The notes under the pieces were generated by a model, which was not told the origin of the DNA, did no database searches, and saw only the letters and a program-made list of their open reading frames with translations. Below, in pieces: positions 12,779 through 14,067 of a stretch of DNA of 14,067 nt (position 1 is the first letter of the stretch; every line of letters begins with the position of its first letter). Location: NCBI GenBank assembly GCA_934747335.1, contig CAKVGS010000043.1:1-14067 (forward strand), in the 5' to 3' direction. Source of the DNA: an uncultured Candidatus Melainabacteria bacterium. Lineage in GTDB: Bacteria; Cyanobacteriota; Vampirovibrionia; Gastranaerophilales; Gastranaerophilaceae. The translations under genes and the position numbers were made by a program.

Positions 12779-13207
12779 CTAGTCTTCTTTAACAGTAACG
12801 CCCATAGCTCTGCAAGAGCCTTTAATCATGTTTACAGCAGCATCCATAGAAGTTGCGTTTAAATCGTTCATTTTAATTTTTGCGATTTCTTCTAATTGAG
12901 CTCTTGTAATTTCACCAACTTTAGTTTTGTTAGGAGTAGCTGAACCTTTAGGAATGTTCAAAGCTTTCTTAATCAAAACTGGAGCTGGAGGTGATTTGAT
13001 AACAAAAGTGAAACTTCTGTCTTCGTATACATCAATAATAACAGGGATAATATAGCCTGCTTGAGATTCAGTTTTTGCATTGAACTGTTTGCAGAAATCC
13101 ATGATATTAACACCGTGTTGACCTAAAGCCGGACCAACTGGAGGTGATGGATTAGCTTTACCTGCTTGAATTTGTAGTTTAATTTTTCCTACTACTTTTT
13201 TTGCCAT
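12779..13207 (-). CDS. rplK: 50S ribosomal protein L11
   Basis: 142 residues, the standard length. L11 forms the base of the GTPase-associated stalk with 23S rRNA and is needed for RelA-type sensing of uncharged tRNA. The N-terminal domain contains GKANPSPPVGPALGQHGVNIMDFCKQFNAKT, with the conserved proline-rich turn. The C-terminal rRNA-binding domain carries KTKVGEITRAQLEEIAKIKMNDLNA and ends RAMGVTVKED. AAGGAG lies 6 nt before the ATG at 13205-13207. Structured repeats lie in the gaps on both sides: 145 nt from nusG and 162 nt to rplA. Confidence 0.97.
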   Translation of the reverse strand: MAKKVVGKIKLQIQAGKANPSPPVGPALGQHGVNIMDFCKQFNAKTESQAGYIIPVIIDVYEDRSFTFVIKSPPAPVLIKKALNIPKGSATPNKTKVGEITRAQLEEIAKIKMNDLNATSMDAAVNMIKGSCRAMGVTVKED

Positions 13208-13220
13208 TTTGTTCTCCTTT

Positions 13221-13252
13221 CGTGGTACTAGCGGGGGGCACCCCCTTCCACG
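13221..13252. repeat. GC-rich hairpin just upstream of the rplK ribosome-binding site
   Basis: CGTGG (13221-13225) pairs with CCACG (13248-13252), and inside them a run of G (13233-13238) pairs with CCCCC (13241-13245). On the transcript it sits a few bases before the AAGGAG of rplK, where a stable stem could affect initiation. Confidence 0.6.
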
Positions 13253-13280
13253 TTATTTGTGTTGTGTTTTCAAAGTGAAA

Positions 13281-13344
13281 CCCTCGCCCGCGTCCGTAAT
13301 TTTCGCTATGCTCAAGAACGGTCGCGACCTCTCCCATGGAGAGG
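13281..13344. repeat. GC-rich palindromic repeat between nusG and rplK
   Basis: Two stems are visible. CGCGTCCGT (13289-13297) pairs with ACGGTCGCG (13318-13326) with one mismatch, and CCTCTCC (13328-13334) pairs perfectly with GGAGAGG (13338-13344) over a CAT loop. The start CCCTCGCCC and the CTCTCCC end resemble the repeats at 8854, 10056 and 12719. It lies 9 nt after the nusG stop on the transcribed strand. Confidence 0.75.
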
Positions 13345-13352
13345 AGAAGATT

Positions 13353-13964
13353 CTATAACTTTTGAATTTGTTTGTATTCTAATTCAACCGGAGTTTCACG
13401 ACCGAATATAGAAACCATTGCTCTAAGCTTAGCCTTATCAGGATAAACTTCTGTAATGTCACCAACAAACTCAGCGAATGGACCGGAAGTAATTCTAACT
13501 TTTTCACCAACTTTAACATCCATTTCAATTTTTTGAGTTTGAGCTGTTGATCTATGAATAATCTTTTTAATTTCACTGTCTTTTGCAGGAATTGGTTTTT
13601 TAGCAGAACCAACGAATTTAGTAACGCCTGCTGTATGTCTAACTACATACCAGCTGTCTTCGTCCATAATCATTTCTACTAAAACATAACCAGGGAAGAT
13701 TTTTTCTTCTCTTTCTTGTTTTCTTCCGCCTTTAATTTGGGTAACAGTCTTTTGAGGAACTTCTACTCTAAAGATTTTATCAGCCATATTCATATATTCA
13801 ATACGTTTTTCCAAGTTACTTTTAACTTTGTTTTCGTATCCTGAATAAGTGTGAACAATGTACCAACGTTTTTGATTTTTTCTTTCAGAAGACGCATGGT
13901 TTTCAACTTCTTGAGTTTCTTCCATCACTTCTTCATTCATGATATTTTCGTCTTTTTCACTCAT
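13353..13964 (-). CDS. nusG: Transcription termination/antitermination factor NusG
   Basis: 203 residues. The NGN domain (about residues 33-135) begins RWYIVHTYSGYENKVKSNLE and contains the RNA-polymerase-contacting segment EEKIFPGYVLVEM and VRHTAGVTKFVG. A KOW domain follows (about 148-203) with VGEKVRITSGPFAEFVGDITEV and a VSIFGRETPVELEY end. NusG binds the elongating polymerase and links it to Rho or to the ribosome. An acidic 32-residue N-terminal extension precedes the NGN domain. In-frame Met codons at residues 9 and 14 are alternative starts, but AAAGGGT lies about 8 nt before the first ATG. It sits 25 nt after secE in the common secE-nusG-rplK-rplA order. Confidence 0.96.
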   Translation of the reverse strand: MSEKDENIMNEEVMEETQEVENHASSERKNQKRWYIVHTYSGYENKVKSNLEKRIEYMNMADKIFRVEVPQKTVTQIKGGRKQEREEKIFPGYVLVEMIMDEDSWYVVRHTAGVTKFVGSAKKPIPAKDSEIKKIIHRSTAQTQKIEMDVKVGEKVRITSGPFAEFVGDITEVYPDKAKLRAMVSIFGRETPVELEYKQIQKL

Positions 13965-13989
13965 TACTTTTACCCTTTATAAATTTTAA

Positions 13990-14067
13990 TTAAAACTTAG
14001 ATAACAACATATTGAAAATTACATCCACAAAATAAATAAAAACAGTGAATATAAAAACAATAGCAAC
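13990..14067 (-). CDS. secE: Preprotein translocase subunit SecE, C-terminal end (partial)
   Basis: The last 25 codons and a TAA (13990-13992) are read on the - strand; the start lies right of the window. The peptide is almost entirely hydrophobic (VAIVFIFTVFIYFVDVIFN) and ends MLLSKF. This fits the final transmembrane helix of SecE, whose family typically ends with a helix, an acidic residue and a short amphipathic tail. Its position directly upstream of nusG-rplK-rplA, the classical order, is the strongest support. SecE braces SecY in the inner-membrane translocon. Confidence 0.8.
   Translation of the reverse strand, partial: VAIVFIFTVFIYFVDVIFNMLLSKF

Noticed and set aside
12610..12792. 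A short + strand ORF (PHPGSAHLLPQGAKG-like peptide) between rplK and rplA
   Set aside because: It is produced by the GC-rich palindromic repeat, has no ribosome-binding site and lies antisense to a ribosomal operon.
13379..13612. A - strand ORF inside nusG
   Set aside because: It is an out-of-frame shadow of nusG with no ribosome site or domain.

Overview
The window is AT-rich bacterial chromosome with strong Shine-Dalgarno sites, sigma-70-type promoters and short intergenic gaps. No phage, transposase, CRISPR or tRNA gene is visible. The type IV prepilin-like protein (N-terminus GFTLAEVLITL plus a C-terminal cysteine pair), the split transketolase half and the general gene style fit an uncultured gut lineage such as Gastranaerophilales (Vampirovibrionia/Melainabacteria). 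That placement is an inference from style; no marker was compared against a database.

Layout. 1-130 is the 3' end of ispF (+). It converges through a bidirectional terminator on a compact - strand ribosomal cluster, rpsH-rplF-rplR (201-2156). The two internal gaps of this cluster carry a structured 105-bp repeat element: a tandem array of 2.7 copies after rplF and one copy after rpsH. The next ~400 bp holds divergent promoters, a long rpsH leader and a short terminated leader in front of a phosphohexomutase gene (2592-4064, +). Convergent to that are a CNNM/CBS membrane protein of the HlyC/CorC family (4125-5468, -) and a small secreted coiled-coil protein (5601-5912, -). A + strand operon follows: a TagA/WecG glycosyltransferase, the N-terminal half of transketolase and a four-cysteine mini-protein (5985-7759).

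Facing it is a - strand group: a PpiC-type isomerase, an M24B Xaa-Pro peptidase carrying an in-frame GC-rich repeat, and a TrmH-family RNA methyltransferase (10428 down to 7772). Further right, an XRE-type regulator (-) and a prepilin-like gene (+) are divergent around a 21-bp dyad. The window ends with the - strand secE-nusG-rplK-rplA operon, which closes with a textbook terminator directly after rplA.

The genes cover translation (L18, L6, S8, L1, L11), transcription elongation (NusG), secretion (SecE), isoprenoid and envelope-sugar synthesis (IspF, phosphohexomutase, TagA/WecG) and protein turnover. The main unexplained signal is two families of palindromic, structure-forming repeats lodged in gaps of ribosomal-protein operons and, in one case, inside a coding sequence. 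Both ribosomal clusters are also cut short compared with the usual bacterial spc and L11-L1-L10-L12 arrangements.
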